Notes under the pieces: model-generated
Databases searched by the model: none
What the model saw: the letters and a program-made list of their open reading frames with translations, nothing else
What the model was told of the DNA's origin: nothing
Part shown: positions 7,008 to 16,170 of the stretch, one piece after another
Layout: the number at the start of each line of letters is the position of its first letter
Numbering within the stretch: position 1 is the stretch's first letter
IMG/VR virus record: IMGVR_UViG_3300027759_000179
Span: 1 to 39,900 of that record
Reading direction: 5' to 3' (one strand)
Length of the DNA: 39,900 nt
Source of the DNA: a virus
Position numbers and translations under genes: made by a program

Positions 7008-8542
7008 CAGCGCCTCCCCAGCGCAAAGGTTTCTAACTGAAATTTGCTAAAGATAGGCGCAGCCGTGCCAGAGTCGATGATAAATACGTCGATGTAGTAG
7101 CCCGTCCCGCCCATTTGCACCCGATAGTTTTGAGTGCTGGCACCACCCCACACGCCCGTGCCCCACACGCCCGTGCCCCACACGCCTGTCCCAGACGAGG
7201 TGGTGGGCAAGGTAAAGGCTCCTGCATCAATGTCCGTGCGCCATGTGACATCGGTCGCCAGCGAGCCTTTTAACTGCGCGGTGAGGTAGCCAAAGCGGAG
7301 CGACTTGGCCGTCGCTTCATCGCCACAGAACATCCGGTGCATCTGGGCAGTCATCGTGTAGACCGTCCCGCCTGTCCCGTTTGCCAGTTGGTTGTCTACA
7401 TAGACCCCCGGCGCATCGCAGACGGTGACATATCCCGTCGCATCGCCCTTCAGCAGCGCAGGAAGTCCGTTGGAGTCCAGCGAGTCAAAGATCGCCGTGG
7501 TCGCTGGCGTGACATAGCCAGTGTCCCACGGACCAGACCATGCTTGCAGGATCGTGTGATACGCATACACGCCAAAATCTGGGATGCTGATCCACAGCTC
7601 TCGCGTAGCGCGGTTAAACGCAGACCGGATGCTGGCAAAATCGGTTACGGACAGGCTGCGGATCGCGGCCAAGGTCGGGTCAGGCGTATCGACCGTGCCG
7701 ACAGGGCTGACCTCTGACTCGTTGCAGCGGTACAGCCCTCTCTCTGAGATGAAGAACGCCAAGTTGCCAATGCTGACAATGGACTTGGGCGCGATAGTGC
7801 CAACGTCTGCGGTCAGACCCTGCGGGAGGACCGTAATATCGTCCTGCCCATAGCCCGTCAATCGCGAGATACCGCGACGATGGAAGATTAGCAAAGACGT
7901 ATTGACCGAGGCCAAGCCCACCACGGTTTCGTCGGCAAACGTGCGGACAATAATCTGTCCACCGCCAGACGCACCGTTGGCAAACGTGCTGCCGTTATTC
8001 AGCGACGAGTAGAAGATCGAGTCAGGGAACGCCGAGTTGCCACAGCCCCACAGCCGCTGGTTATGCACGGTGATCGTCTCAACGGCAATGGTCCCCGCAA
8101 TGTCCGTAGACAGCGTGGTGCCGTCCCACACGTTTAGCAGCCCACCGTCTGCGATGTAGACGACATCAGCACTGCCATTCTGGAACTGAGCAAACGACGG
8201 CGCGACCGACGACGACAGCGCCCCAGTCTGGGCCGTCCATGTCCACGGGTAACTGGCGCTAAACGTAGACGTATGCAGCAACCCATTGCACACGGCCATC
8301 AACTGCTGGGTGCCACCGTCCTTGCGCCATGTGTAGCCGTTCAGAACTGACGCTGCGGCCAACGCACTGGTCGAAGTCCGTCGTGTCCCACCCCGCTTAG
8401 TAATGGCCCCGTAGTCCGTGAGCCGTGCGTTCTCGGCTCTGCGTAGCTGGTTGGGCAGCAACGCCGAGTCATCGGACACGCTGTTTAAGCCGCCGTCAAA
8501 GCGCGGCTGCTGGTCAACGATCTTCTCGCGCCCCTGCGCCAT
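7007..8542 (-). CDS. Tail hub/nozzle or head-closure beta-propeller protein
   Basis: 511 residues. The N-terminal signature FDGGLNSVSDDSALLPNQL, then RRAENARLTDYGAITKRGG, is typical of the P22 gp10/T7 gp12-like group that closes the head-tail channel (packaged-DNA stabilisation or nozzle). The central part has repeated blades with Trp/Gly turns, and a triple GVWGTGVWGTGVWGG run near residue 465. It lies directly after the adaptor gene in the order adaptor, hub, fibre, as in short-tailed phages. TGATG overlaps join it to both neighbours. Assignment rests on the N-terminal motif and gene order; P22-like versus T7-like is not settled. Confidence 0.82.
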   Translation of the reverse strand: MAQGREKIVDQQPRFDGGLNSVSDDSALLPNQLRRAENARLTDYGAITKRGGTRRTSTSALAAASVLNGYTWRKDGGTQQLMAVCNGLLHTSTFSASYPWTWTAQTGALSSSVAPSFAQFQNGSADVVYIADGGLLNVWDGTTLSTDIAGTIAVETITVHNQRLWGCGNSAFPDSIFYSSLNNGSTFANGASGGGQIIVRTFADETVVGLASVNTSLLIFHRRGISRLTGYGQDDITVLPQGLTADVGTIAPKSIVSIGNLAFFISERGLYRCNESEVSPVGTVDTPDPTLAAIRSLSVTDFASIRSAFNRATRELWISIPDFGVYAYHTILQAWSGPWDTGYVTPATTAIFDSLDSNGLPALLKGDATGYVTVCDAPGVYVDNQLANGTGGTVYTMTAQMHRMFCGDEATAKSLRFGYLTAQLKGSLATDVTWRTDIDAGAFTLPTTSSGTGVWGTGVWGTGVWGGASTQNYRVQMGGTGYYIDVFIIDSGTAAPIFSKFQLETFALGRR

Positions 8543-9231
8543 CAGCCGCCACTCCAGTCATACTTCTGGTCGGGATAGGCCATCATGGTCGGGTTGATCG
8601 TCATGCGGCGAATGTCGTCCAGCAGCGTCTTGCGCTCGTCATCGGCCAGCGTCTTAAGGTTTGACGCCGCAGCCGCTTCCGCACCACCCTTGAGCAGCAA
8701 CTGTGCCGCCGCCATCCAGACCAAAATCAGATGTGCGTTGTTGGGATAGTCTATCGTAGATGTCACACCGGCCAGATCAGAGATCGCCGTAGGCTTGTAG
8801 TTCACGCCAACGTACAGCGACTGCGCTGGGCTGACTGGCAAAATCTGCACAGACTGTCCCGCGATGTAATACAAGCGCGGGTAGGTCGGCAGGTAATTGG
8901 TGGTGGTCGCCAGCGGCACATCCTGAAACCGCGTCTGTCCATACAGGACGTTGCCGTCACTGACCGACATGATGCGGTAGAACAACTGCTGCGTATCGCC
9001 AGTCCCGTTGTTCAGCGTGGTAAACGCAAACTGCCCGTTGGCATCGGTGGTGACCGTGCGCTGGGCAAACCGATAGTACGGCGCGGCGTTGAGGATGTTC
9101 GACCACTCGCTGTCAAACACGCTGTTCAAGACCGTCGTAATCAGCGAGTCTGACCAGCGAATCGTTGAGCCAACCGCATCCATGTACTCGCGGGTGTCCG
9201 AGATCAGTTGCTGAAGGGAAATGACGGCCAT
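8542..9231 (-). CDS. Head-tail adaptor/connector protein (P22 gp4- or T7 gp11-like)
   Basis: 229 residues. The N-terminus (MAVISLQQLISDTREYMDAV, then WSDSLITTVLNSVF) is a helical module typical of phage adaptor proteins that bind under the portal. A beta insert follows (ANGQFAFTTLN, YYIAGQSVQILP), then a C-terminal helix with HLILVWMAAAQLLLKGGAEA. AAGGAG lies five bases before ATG. It is encoded between coat/neck genes and the propeller protein, the expected place for an adaptor. Function is inferred from fold-like pattern and order. Confidence 0.8.
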   Translation of the reverse strand: MAVISLQQLISDTREYMDAVGSTIRWSDSLITTVLNSVFDSEWSNILNAAPYYRFAQRTVTTDANGQFAFTTLNNGTGDTQQLFYRIMSVSDGNVLYGQTRFQDVPLATTTNYLPTYPRLYYIAGQSVQILPVSPAQSLYVGVNYKPTAISDLAGVTSTIDYPNNAHLILVWMAAAQLLLKGGAEAAAASNLKTLADDERKTLLDDIRRMTINPTMMAYPDQKYDWSGG

Positions 9232-9240
9232 CTGTTCTCC

Positions 9241-9684
9241 TTAGCTGACTTTACGAGGACGGCCACGGCCACGACGGATCGTGGTCGGATCGGCGCTGTC
9301 CAGCATATCCCCAATCGCTTCGTCCACGGCGGCACTCACCACACCCGTATTGTAGCTCTCCACCGAGTTTGACAGCCGCTGGATGTCGTCCCGTGGGAAC
9401 GCACGGACCATCTTGCTCAAGTACGCTGGCGCTTCATCAACTGAGCAGTCAAGCGGAAGATAGCCAATAATGTCGTAGGCCATGCGAGCATCATAGCTCT
9501 CGTTCTGCACCCACTCCCAGCGACGGTCGTCCGGTTGCCACTCCATGCAGACGCCCCATGTCGGGACACCTGTATCAGTCAGTCGCAACTTGAGTCCCCC
9601 ATGCACCGCCCGAAGCCGCCGCTGAATCTCAGGCGACGGCTCGGGGATGCCCGCAGGATTCACCAGAATCACGGGCGATGCCAT
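9241..9684 (-). CDS. Neck-region hypothetical protein with AT-hook-like C-terminus
   Basis: 147 residues. The N-terminal part (ASPVILVNPAGIPEPSPEIQ) leads to a short mixed domain with Trp clusters (PTWGVCMEWQPDDRRWEWV), then an acidic region, and the last residues RRGRGRPRKVS contain an RGRP core like an AT-hook, a minor-groove DNA-binding motif. Proteins of similar size lie after the coat gene in many podoviruses and are of unknown role. It starts one base after the upstream TAA. The DNA-contact idea is inference from the motif only. Confidence 0.72.
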   Translation of the reverse strand: MASPVILVNPAGIPEPSPEIQRRLRAVHGGLKLRLTDTGVPTWGVCMEWQPDDRRWEWVQNESYDARMAYDIIGYLPLDCSVDEAPAYLSKMVRAFPRDDIQRLSNSVESYNTGVVSAAVDEAIGDMLDSADPTTIRRGRGRPRKVS

Positions 9685-9685
9685 G

Positions 9686-10117
9686 TTACTCTTGCACCAG
9701 CAGTTCGACCACCACCGTCACATCTTCGGGCTGCACCGACACGGCCCCTACGGTCACGATAGACACGCGAAGGCTGTCAGCCGTGGTCAATGTGCGCTGG
9801 GCGTCTGTGGTCGTGGTCAGGAACACAAACTGCAACGGCGTGTCAGCCGTCTTGGTGTTAATGTCCAACCCCGAAGTCAGGGCCACCGCCGTCGCGCCCG
9901 TCATCTTAAACAGCGTCGCCACGCAGGACGTAGCTGCCGTGGGGAAGATTTCCGCACACAGCGTAGCGCGATTGACATACGACTTGGCAGGAAACCCACC
10001 AATGTTGTGCGTTTGGGTGCCAGCCGCCAGTGTGCCCGTATTCAAACGGCCACTGGTCAGTGGGACAGGCAGCGTCCCAAGGCGACCCGGCTTCGGAGCA
10101 AAAAAGTTATAGGCCAT
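9686..10117 (-). CDS. Probable capsid decoration or neck protein
   Basis: 143 residues. Opens with MAYNFFAPKPGRLGTLPV and continues as an alternating beta pattern with Thr/Ala/Val-rich strands; two central Cys (SYVNRATLCAEIFPTAATSC). It follows the major coat gene after a 62-base gap, a position commonly held by decoration or head-completion proteins. TTGGAG lies about six bases before ATG. No specific family is recognised, so the role is inferred from place and composition. Confidence 0.72.
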   Translation of the reverse strand: MAYNFFAPKPGRLGTLPVPLTSGRLNTGTLAAGTQTHNIGGFPAKSYVNRATLCAEIFPTAATSCVATLFKMTGATAVALTSGLDINTKTADTPLQFVFLTTTTDAQRTLTTADSLRVSIVTVGAVSVQPEDVTVVVELLVQE

Positions 10118-10179
10118 CTAGTCTCCAAGTTGATCCCAATGGGGGGCAGCAGCCGAAGTGCTACCACCCCCCACCGCGA

Positions 10180-11490
10180 CTAAATGTGGCTGTAACGAGC
10201 CGTGTCGGTGTAGCCTGTGATGCTGCCATGCGCGTTTCGCGCCAGACAGGCGAGGTTGCCGTACCAGCCGTAGGTCGTTTCAAACGCATCGCGGCCAGAC
10301 AACCAACGCCACGGACCCGCGCCCTCAAACTCCACGAAGCCCCAATCCTTCGCATCCACCCACGCCAGCGACGGGATGTGCAGGAGGTAGATCGTGCCAG
10401 CGGGGACGTAGTAGTCCGTCACGCACGGGATACCACAGATTTCAATGGCCTTGTAGCCACCCTTGATCGTCGTCCCAAACTCGCCAGCGGTGAACCGACG
10501 CTGCGCCACCATGCTCTCCATGAGCTTCTTCGCCATGCCCGGAGTGGTCATGAGGAGGAAGTCCTTGGGCTTCACGTTGGCGTCCTTGCCAGAGCGACCA
10601 GCGATGCGCTGAATCAAGTCCCAGATGTCCGATTCGGTCGGCTGAGTCGCGTCAGGCGTGTCCGTGCCCGCCGTCATGCGGGTGGCATCCCAGATGCTGT
10701 ACGTCGCGTTGCTGATGTTGTGTAGCGAGGCGTAGCCGTTAGCACGATTCGTGATGTTGATGAGACCGTTCATCGCGTAGCTGTACGAGTCATCGCTCGC
10801 CGTGGCCTTAATGATGATGTCCGTTGCCGCCATCGACGTAATCGCAGCACTCAGCGTCAGCGTGGCGTTGTCGCCGCTGTTCGTGATAGCCGTGATTGAT
10901 GCCTTGCCAGAACGGAGCGTTGCACCACCCGTTGCACGGACGGCGATGTAGTCACCCACGGACAGGAGGAGCGAACCCTGACCCGCGTTCGTCACGCCAT
11001 ACGGCGAGGAAACGATAATGTGCGTAGAGTCCGTTACCGTGCCAATAATGGCAACAATACCGTCCTGCTTGTTATGCAACGCCTGCTGCATGAGCAGCAT
11101 GGAAGCGTTTTTGATTTCTTCCATCGTCTTGCTGGCGATGGTCGTGAAGGCCGAATCCTTGGACTGCGTGCCAACGAACGCCAGACCGTCAACCTGACGG
11201 GTGGTGTAAGCGCGGACAATGCCGACATTGGCCTGTACTTCGGTCGCCGTCGTATCGGGCGGGAAATAACCAGAGTTGGAGAACGTCGCGCCAGAGGGAC
11301 GGCCAGTCACGACATCAAAGAACACGTTGTTACCGCCCCAGCGCATATTGCGCGGGCCGCCAGAACGACCCTTCTCCAACTGCGCGAGGAGGGGCGTGAC
11401 AAGATTCTGCACCTTCTCACGGAACTGCGAATACACGTTCTTCAGGAGGCCGGTTAGTTCGGCATCGGTGATAATTGTAGGAGCGGGCAT
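10180..11490 (-). CDS. Major capsid (coat) protein
   Basis: 436 residues. The N-terminus contains VYSQFREKVQNLVTPLLAQL and GGNNVFFDVVTG, then TTRQVDGLAFVGTQSKDSAF and MEEIKNASMLLMQQAL, a layout I associate with HK97-fold coat proteins of P22-like and related phages. Residues about 145-245 form a beta insertion (SVGDYIAVR, SITAITNSG, TLTLSAAI), comparable in place to the I-domain of P22 coat. The C-terminal half has GYKAIEICGIPCVTDYYVP. The gene follows portal and scaffold. No prohead protease is encoded nearby, consistent with P22-type scaffold-driven assembly. AGAGG lies before ATG. Confidence 0.88.
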   Translation of the reverse strand: MPAPTIITDAELTGLLKNVYSQFREKVQNLVTPLLAQLEKGRSGGPRNMRWGGNNVFFDVVTGRPSGATFSNSGYFPPDTTATEVQANVGIVRAYTTRQVDGLAFVGTQSKDSAFTTIASKTMEEIKNASMLLMQQALHNKQDGIVAIIGTVTDSTHIIVSSPYGVTNAGQGSLLLSVGDYIAVRATGGATLRSGKASITAITNSGDNATLTLSAAITSMAATDIIIKATASDDSYSYAMNGLINITNRANGYASLHNISNATYSIWDATRMTAGTDTPDATQPTESDIWDLIQRIAGRSGKDANVKPKDFLLMTTPGMAKKLMESMVAQRRFTAGEFGTTIKGGYKAIEICGIPCVTDYYVPAGTIYLLHIPSLAWVDAKDWGFVEFEGAGPWRWLSGRDAFETTYGWYGNLACLARNAHGSITGYTDTARYSHI

Positions 11491-11509
11491 CGAAACCTCT
11501 TGGAATGAA

Positions 11510-12553
11510 TTATCGGAATGACGACAACGCCGTACTCAACGCACTCGCCACGGCATCATCAACGGTGTTGCCCGTATAGGCTTTCGGCTTGCCAGACGGC
11601 TTGCCAGCACTGCCAACGGGGAGAGTCTTCTGTCCTACGGCGCGTTTGGCTTTCTGCGACTCAATGCGAGCTTGATCCCGTTCTGCCAACGCCTTCTGTG
11701 TCTCCCGCTGCGGAGACGAGGTGGTTGCGCGAGAGCGGCGACCGTGCTGCGCCTGTGCCCATACTGCCAAATCGTCGAGGATGTACTGACGGACAGCATC
11801 GTAGCGTGACGCCGGGATATACGCTTCTCCGTTGGGAGCGCGTTCGACGTGCGCGTACATCGCCATCTGGAACTTCTCGGCAAGTTCTTCCGCAGGAATG
11901 GATGGCAGTGCCTTAGCAATCATGTTGAGGGCCGGCATCACTTCATTCGTGTAGAACGTCTCGCCTTTCTCTGCAATCGCAGACATCTGGTGTTGCACAC
12001 GAATGTCCTGCACCTGTTGCTCTGCGCGAGCAGCCCTTTGTTCTGGCGAATTCTGTTCGCCATACGCATCGCGCACGGCCAATAAGAAGTCGTCGTCTAA
12101 CAACAGCTTTTCAATCTGTGCTTCTCGTTCCGACAGCAAGGCGGCGAATTCTTCGCGCTCTTGATAGACCTGTTGAGACATCTGCTCAACCTGCTGGACC
12201 TTCTGCTCCCGCTCTTGGTTGTACACGCCCCACTGCGCGAGTTTGACCACTTGATCTAAGCGGTCAGCCCGCATCTTGCCGTTGGCCTTGTACTCCACCA
12301 TCAAGTCAGGAACTTCTACCTCTCCCTCTGCATCACGGAGCGTGAACTCCGTTGCCAAATCGTCCGTCACCGTGCGAACGGCAACGTATCCCTCTGGCAT
12401 ATCTACTGGCGCATCAGATTCGTCTGATTCGTCTACGCCATCTTCTGCTGCATCTGGAGCCAGTGTCTCTTCGGCGTCTTCAGCCACAGCCGTGTCTTGC
12501 TGTGGTGGGAGGGCGTTTTCGATAGCACTGGAAATAGCTTCACCGAGGTCCAT
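11510..12553 (-). CDS. Scaffolding protein
   Basis: 347 residues. Residues 1-50 are strongly acidic (EDAEETLAPDAAEDGVDESD), residues about 100-200 form a Gln/Glu-rich coiled coil (EREQKVQQVEQMSQQVYQ and onward), and the C-terminus is basic and Ser/Lys-rich with a final helix (VDDAVASALSTALSSFR). Acidic start, coiled coil and basic tail between portal and coat genes is the classic scaffolding layout: it nucleates procapsid assembly and leaves on maturation. ATG has TAGGA eight bases upstream. Confidence 0.85.
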   Translation of the reverse strand: MDLGEAISSAIENALPPQQDTAVAEDAEETLAPDAAEDGVDESDESDAPVDMPEGYVAVRTVTDDLATEFTLRDAEGEVEVPDLMVEYKANGKMRADRLDQVVKLAQWGVYNQEREQKVQQVEQMSQQVYQEREEFAALLSEREAQIEKLLLDDDFLLAVRDAYGEQNSPEQRAARAEQQVQDIRVQHQMSAIAEKGETFYTNEVMPALNMIAKALPSIPAEELAEKFQMAMYAHVERAPNGEAYIPASRYDAVRQYILDDLAVWAQAQHGRRSRATTSSPQRETQKALAERDQARIESQKAKRAVGQKTLPVGSAGKPSGKPKAYTGNTVDDAVASALSTALSSFR

Positions 12554-12562
12554 GCGACGGTC

Positions 12563-14848
12563 CTATTGCTGTCGGGATAAGATGTCAGCTTGCTGTGCAG
12601 ACTGTTCTGCCTCTGGGATGCCAGTCAAACTCTGTTGGAGTAGATTGGTGACCCCGAGAGGAGGGTTGCTGGGAGCAAGCGGTAACTGTCCCGGTGGGAT
12701 ATTTGGTACACTGGCAGCGGGAGGTCCGCTTTCTGGGCCAGCACCAGCAGGGGCGGCACCTTGCGGTGGACCTCCCCCTTGTTTCTGCTGCGCTTGGTTT
12801 GCCAGCATTGTCCACCGCTCCATCGCGGCAGCGATGATCTCTGGCGCAACATCGTCTTGCAGGAGCAGTTCGCGTTGCAGCACATCTTGGTGGATACTCT
12901 CGTCATCCACCCACCGCATCTCAGGCACTTCCGTCTGCATCCGAATCGCGTCAGCCACCCGCTTAGCCCGCGCTTCTTGATCGTCGTCGGGTGACGCGAT
13001 GTTAGTTGCCACGGCAAACATCTGGCGACGACGGTACTCCTTCATGTCGATCACGCCCGTCTGGAGCCAGTTGTCCAGCAAGTACATACGGAACGCCATC
13101 GGCATGGGCATCATGCTTGTTGCTTCGACCTTCACATCGCTCTGGCCGTCAAAGTCCGACGACGACACCGCACGGGCCAGATCGGGACGGCCTTTGCCAA
13201 TGGCACCCAACGAGCGGGGCATATCGTAGCCCCACGCCATACCCGCCAGCGAAATTTTTCCCCAGTCCGTATAGGCCAACGCCAACGCACTCACGCACGG
13301 GCTGAACACCCGCTCTAGCTGCTCGCGAGAGGCGATGATAGCACGGCCCGATTCGCCGGTCACCTGACCACGACTCACCGTGTTCCAGCCCGACGCGTTC
13401 TCAAACGCACTCTTCTCCAGCGCCAGCGCCTCTTTGACATCGTTGCCAACGCTAAACCCCTGCACGGGCTGGATGCTGTCTGACATCGGACCCGCGCCAC
13501 GGATTTCGATCATAGAGGTCACGCCGCCCATGAACGTTTCGGTGGCAATCGCGTTAGGCCGTGTTAGGAATCGTCCACCCGCATTGACGCGGATGTTCTC
13601 GATCCACTTGGACAACAACGCATTGGTCCGCATCTGGTGGTCTACCCACTGCTCCATGATGGGGCGGGGGTAGTAACTGGGGTCGCTGGAACCGTCGCGG
13701 ATCGGGACCACGGGAATCACGTTCCACATTAATGGCGAGGGTCCGAACACGACTTCATCGCCAACGACCACCATCTGCAAGCCTTCGGGCAGCACATCGG
13801 GGTGCGGTTCCAGATAGACCGTAAACCGCTCCGTCACATCCTCATCCCGCAGCCGCTGGCCTTCGCCAATCGTCGTCTGAGACAGCACCCACGCGCCGAT
13901 CCCTTCACTGCCGCTGTACGTTGGGCCGTTCCCCGTGGACATCATCGTATTGGCCGCATCAAGACCTGTGATGCCGTACCGATACGCCGCTTCACTCCGC
14001 GAGATCACTTCCCGAATAATGACCCAATGCGGTTTCTGGGTGGCGGTGGCGTTAGGCGAGACACGAACCTGCTCCACCCGAAGCGTTTGGCAGCCAATAT
14101 CCCCCATTGGCTTCTTCTGCCCAGCGATGTCGCCCATGCGCTCGTCCCACGGGCCACGATTCGGATTCCAGAATTCGTGCCAGAAGGAAACGCCGTCCGT
14201 TTGCGCCCAGAAACTGGCCTCCCTCGCCATGCGCGGCATCTCCTGCTGCTCATACTGGTACTCCAGCGCCATCTGTTGAGCCTGTGCCTTGCGCCGATCC
14301 TCTGGGTCTTGCGTAACGGGCGTGACAGAGAAGCCGGGCTTCTGATCCATCATGATCTGCAATCGCTGATCCAGCGCCTTGTCAATCATGTTGTAGACCA
14401 CACGGGCCGCATCACGCGGACGCGCCGGTTCCCGCCACGGACCCATGCCGCTGGCTGAAATCCACTGCTGTCCTGCCCGAAACAGGCGATTCCGCTCAAC
14501 CAAGTGCAAGTGCATCTGCACCGCTTCGCGACGGCTGTCCCACAAGCCGCGACACCACGATGACCACGCAGACGGGTCGATGTTTTCTACGTCGTCGGCG
14601 GCGGGGAAGTCATGGCCGTACAGTGCCCTCCGCAACAGAGCGTCATTCTCCGACGCCGTGTTCGTGTTATTCGCTGGAGGATTCGGCGCAACCTTCTCAT
14701 TCGGGCCAAGCGGGTCGTTTGACAAGCCTTCCATGAGACGGGCGAGTTCTGTCTCAAGAATCGGGCCTTCCAAGGTCGGAACCGTCGCCGTGCCTTCATC
14801 CAACATCCCCATCGGATCAGCGTCATCAAAGAACATCGGTCCCGTCAT
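12563..14848 (-). CDS. Portal protein
   Basis: 761 residues, near the size of P22-type portals (about 725). Characteristic parts: RAGQQWISASGMGPWREPAR, VVYNMIDKALDQRLQIMMDQ, YQYEQQEMPRMAREASFWA, and FWHEFWNPNRGPWDE, then a long stem/wing region with VVPIRDGSSDPSYYPRPIM and GESGRAIIASREQLERVF. The C-terminus is a Pro/Gln-rich tail after residue 690, expected to form the barrel or a flexible end. It forms the 12-mer vertex ring through which DNA is packaged by the upstream-encoded terminase. GGGAGAG precedes ATG by about eight bases. Confidence 0.88.
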   Translation of the reverse strand: MTGPMFFDDADPMGMLDEGTATVPTLEGPILETELARLMEGLSNDPLGPNEKVAPNPPANNTNTASENDALLRRALYGHDFPAADDVENIDPSAWSSWCRGLWDSRREAVQMHLHLVERNRLFRAGQQWISASGMGPWREPARPRDAARVVYNMIDKALDQRLQIMMDQKPGFSVTPVTQDPEDRRKAQAQQMALEYQYEQQEMPRMAREASFWAQTDGVSFWHEFWNPNRGPWDERMGDIAGQKKPMGDIGCQTLRVEQVRVSPNATATQKPHWVIIREVISRSEAAYRYGITGLDAANTMMSTGNGPTYSGSEGIGAWVLSQTTIGEGQRLRDEDVTERFTVYLEPHPDVLPEGLQMVVVGDEVVFGPSPLMWNVIPVVPIRDGSSDPSYYPRPIMEQWVDHQMRTNALLSKWIENIRVNAGGRFLTRPNAIATETFMGGVTSMIEIRGAGPMSDSIQPVQGFSVGNDVKEALALEKSAFENASGWNTVSRGQVTGESGRAIIASREQLERVFSPCVSALALAYTDWGKISLAGMAWGYDMPRSLGAIGKGRPDLARAVSSSDFDGQSDVKVEATSMMPMPMAFRMYLLDNWLQTGVIDMKEYRRRQMFAVATNIASPDDDQEARAKRVADAIRMQTEVPEMRWVDDESIHQDVLQRELLLQDDVAPEIIAAAMERWTMLANQAQQKQGGGPPQGAAPAGAGPESGPPAASVPNIPPGQLPLAPSNPPLGVTNLLQQSLTGIPEAEQSAQQADILSRQQ

Positions 14849-15126
14849 GCGTCCACTCTCCCTACGCCAAAGGCGGCTCGCACCAAGTTCCAGTCGCGGA
14901 GTGCGTCATACTTTTCCCGAATCGCCTTGACCATGTCTTCTTGCGCCCATGCGTCAGGATACTGCATTGCCACGGCGATCAAATCTTCTGGCACCACAGC
15001 GTCATACGGGTCATCCTCGACTTGCTCCGTTTCACGAACGGGCGCAAACAAAGCCACCGTCTCGCACAGGCGATGGACGGCATACAGGATGACGACGGGC
15101 CAGAGGATGCGGAGCAGTTCGCTCAC
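14845..15126 (-). CDS. Small membrane-anchored hypothetical protein
   Basis: 93 residues from the chosen GTG. That GTG overlaps the upstream stop as GTGA, matching the coupling style of the genome; a longer start at 15180 would overlap the upstream gene by 58 bases and lacks a Shine-Dalgarno sequence. The N-terminus has one membrane-type helix (LLRILWPVVILYAVHRL), followed by an acidic segment and a helical C-terminus (PEDLIAVAMQYPDAWAQEDM). It overlaps the portal start by four bases. No known family; function unknown. Confidence 0.65.
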   Translation of the reverse strand: MSELLRILWPVVILYAVHRLCETVALFAPVRETEQVEDDPYDAVVPEDLIAVAMQYPDAWAQEDMVKAIREKYDALRDWNLVRAAFGVGRVDA

Positions 15127-15449
15127 GAGCCGACGTAGCGTACCGTGAGGACCGGCGAGCCAGACGTATAGGCAGAGCATCGTGCCCGAATCGCCGCATA
15201 CCCACCAGACGACACCGTGAATGCGCCGACTGCGGTCGCAGTCGAGGCGGCGGTTCCGCTGTTGCTGGGGAGGCAGTTGAGGGCCACGTAGTTGGTGCCA
15301 TCGACGGTCGCTTCAAACGTGATCGTCGCAGACAACGTGCCCGTGATCTGGATGCCAACAACTCCCACACTGGGAAAGCCAGAGATGGTAGCGGCGTCGT
15401 TTGCGGCAGCAACCGTTGTCGTGCTTTTGAGCAAGTTTCCAACAGACAT
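15123..15449 (-). CDS. Small beta-sandwich virion protein
   Basis: 108 residues. The sequence ITGTLSATITFEATVDGTNY to VALNCLP and YAAIRARCSAYTSGSPVLTV is a beta-sandwich module that I have seen repeatedly in small phage proteins, usually thought to be surface or tail components. Two Cys may pair. The start is firm: AGGAGA five bases before ATG. It is placed between a nuclease and the portal. The function in the virion is inferred. Confidence 0.75.
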   Translation of the reverse strand: MSVGNLLKSTTTVAAANDAATISGFPSVGVVGIQITGTLSATITFEATVDGTNYVALNCLPSNSGTAASTATAVGAFTVSSGGYAAIRARCSAYTSGSPVLTVRYVGS

Positions 15450-15478
15450 CGCTATCTCCTGACGTTAGTTGCAGACAA

Positions 15479-15922
15479 CTATACTGGAAAGAATATATCC
15501 GTGTTCTCGTCGTCTACCGTTGCTTCTCCACCCCAGTACGGCTGGCACTCTCCGCAAGCGCAACGGCCTTCCAAGTACAATGCGGCAAAGCGAAGAAGTT
15601 CTGGATTATCTCGGAAATGCCCGAGACCCATGTTGCATCGCATACACAACCCACCGCGTACGTGCCCAGTGCTGTGGTCGTGGTCTACGGCAAACTTCTC
15701 ATCTTTTGTCTCACCGCAAATTACACATTCTGGCAAAGCGCGAGCTTCAAGCCCTCGCATTTTATCAGAAACTCCTTTTGGCAATACCGTTCCGCGTTTG
15801 TACTCAGAACGGCATTGGCGGCACCATGAATCTAGACCGTTATGTTTTTTGCTGTGCAATGGGAAAAACTCAACGTTTGCTGGTTTTTCTGTTTTGCACC
15901 GTGTGCAGGTCAGCATTCCCAT
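15479..15922 (-). CDS. HNH endonuclease, recombination endonuclease VII family
   Basis: 147 residues. Zinc-binding pairs C6-x2-C9 and C34-x2-C37 start the protein; C66-x2-C69 and C93-x2-C96 form the knuckle around the catalytic DHDH (80-83) followed by STGHVRGGLCMRCN, the diagnostic T4 endonuclease VII-like motif. An extra Cys cluster (C121, C123, C126) follows. It may resolve branched DNA before packaging or act as the HNH partner of terminase, as in several phages with HNH next to terL. GAGG lies five bases before the first ATG; a second ATG two codons later is an alternative. Base composition is less GC-rich than the neighbours, so it may be a recent acquisition. Confidence 0.88.
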   Translation of the reverse strand: MGMLTCTRCKTEKPANVEFFPLHSKKHNGLDSWCRQCRSEYKRGTVLPKGVSDKMRGLEARALPECVICGETKDEKFAVDHDHSTGHVRGGLCMRCNMGLGHFRDNPELLRFAALYLEGRCACGECQPYWGGEATVDDENTDIFFPV

Positions 15923-16170
15923 TGACGCCTCGCTTTATTCAAACGGCTTTCTGGGTTTGCTGCGGCTTTCGGCCACATTTTAGCTTGCCCAGCACTCCGC
16001 TTACAAAACGCGATCCGTCGTTTGGCAGACGTAGGGCTTTTGGCCGCTTCGGCGGCTTTGACAGGCGGCTTGATGTCTTTGCCCATCGCCCGCAAGCTCG
16101 CCCGACCGGCGGCGTTTAGCCCCCCTTCAGGGTTTTTGCCTGCTTTGCGGGTCCATGCAGGCGAGGCCAT
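15910..16170 (-). CDS. Small basic protein resembling DUF6321
   Basis: 86 residues, rich in Lys/Arg/Ala. The pattern WTRKAGKNPEGGLNAAGRAS with KPPV, AFCKRSAGQAKM and a C-terminal PESRLNKARRQWEC matches a small phage family I recall as DUF6321 (from memory, unchecked), usually encoded near packaging genes. The basic charge and paired Cys suggest nucleic-acid or metal binding, unproven. ATG lies one base after the upstream TAA, so it is coupled. It overlaps the nuclease start by 13 bases. Confidence 0.75.
   Translation of the reverse strand: MASPAWTRKAGKNPEGGLNAAGRASLRAMGKDIKPPVKAAEAAKSPTSAKRRIAFCKRSAGQAKMWPKAAANPESRLNKARRQWEC

Noticed and set aside
13802-14458. Long + strand ORF opposite the portal gene
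   Set aside because: His/Arg/Pro-rich shadow of the portal reading frame without start signals.
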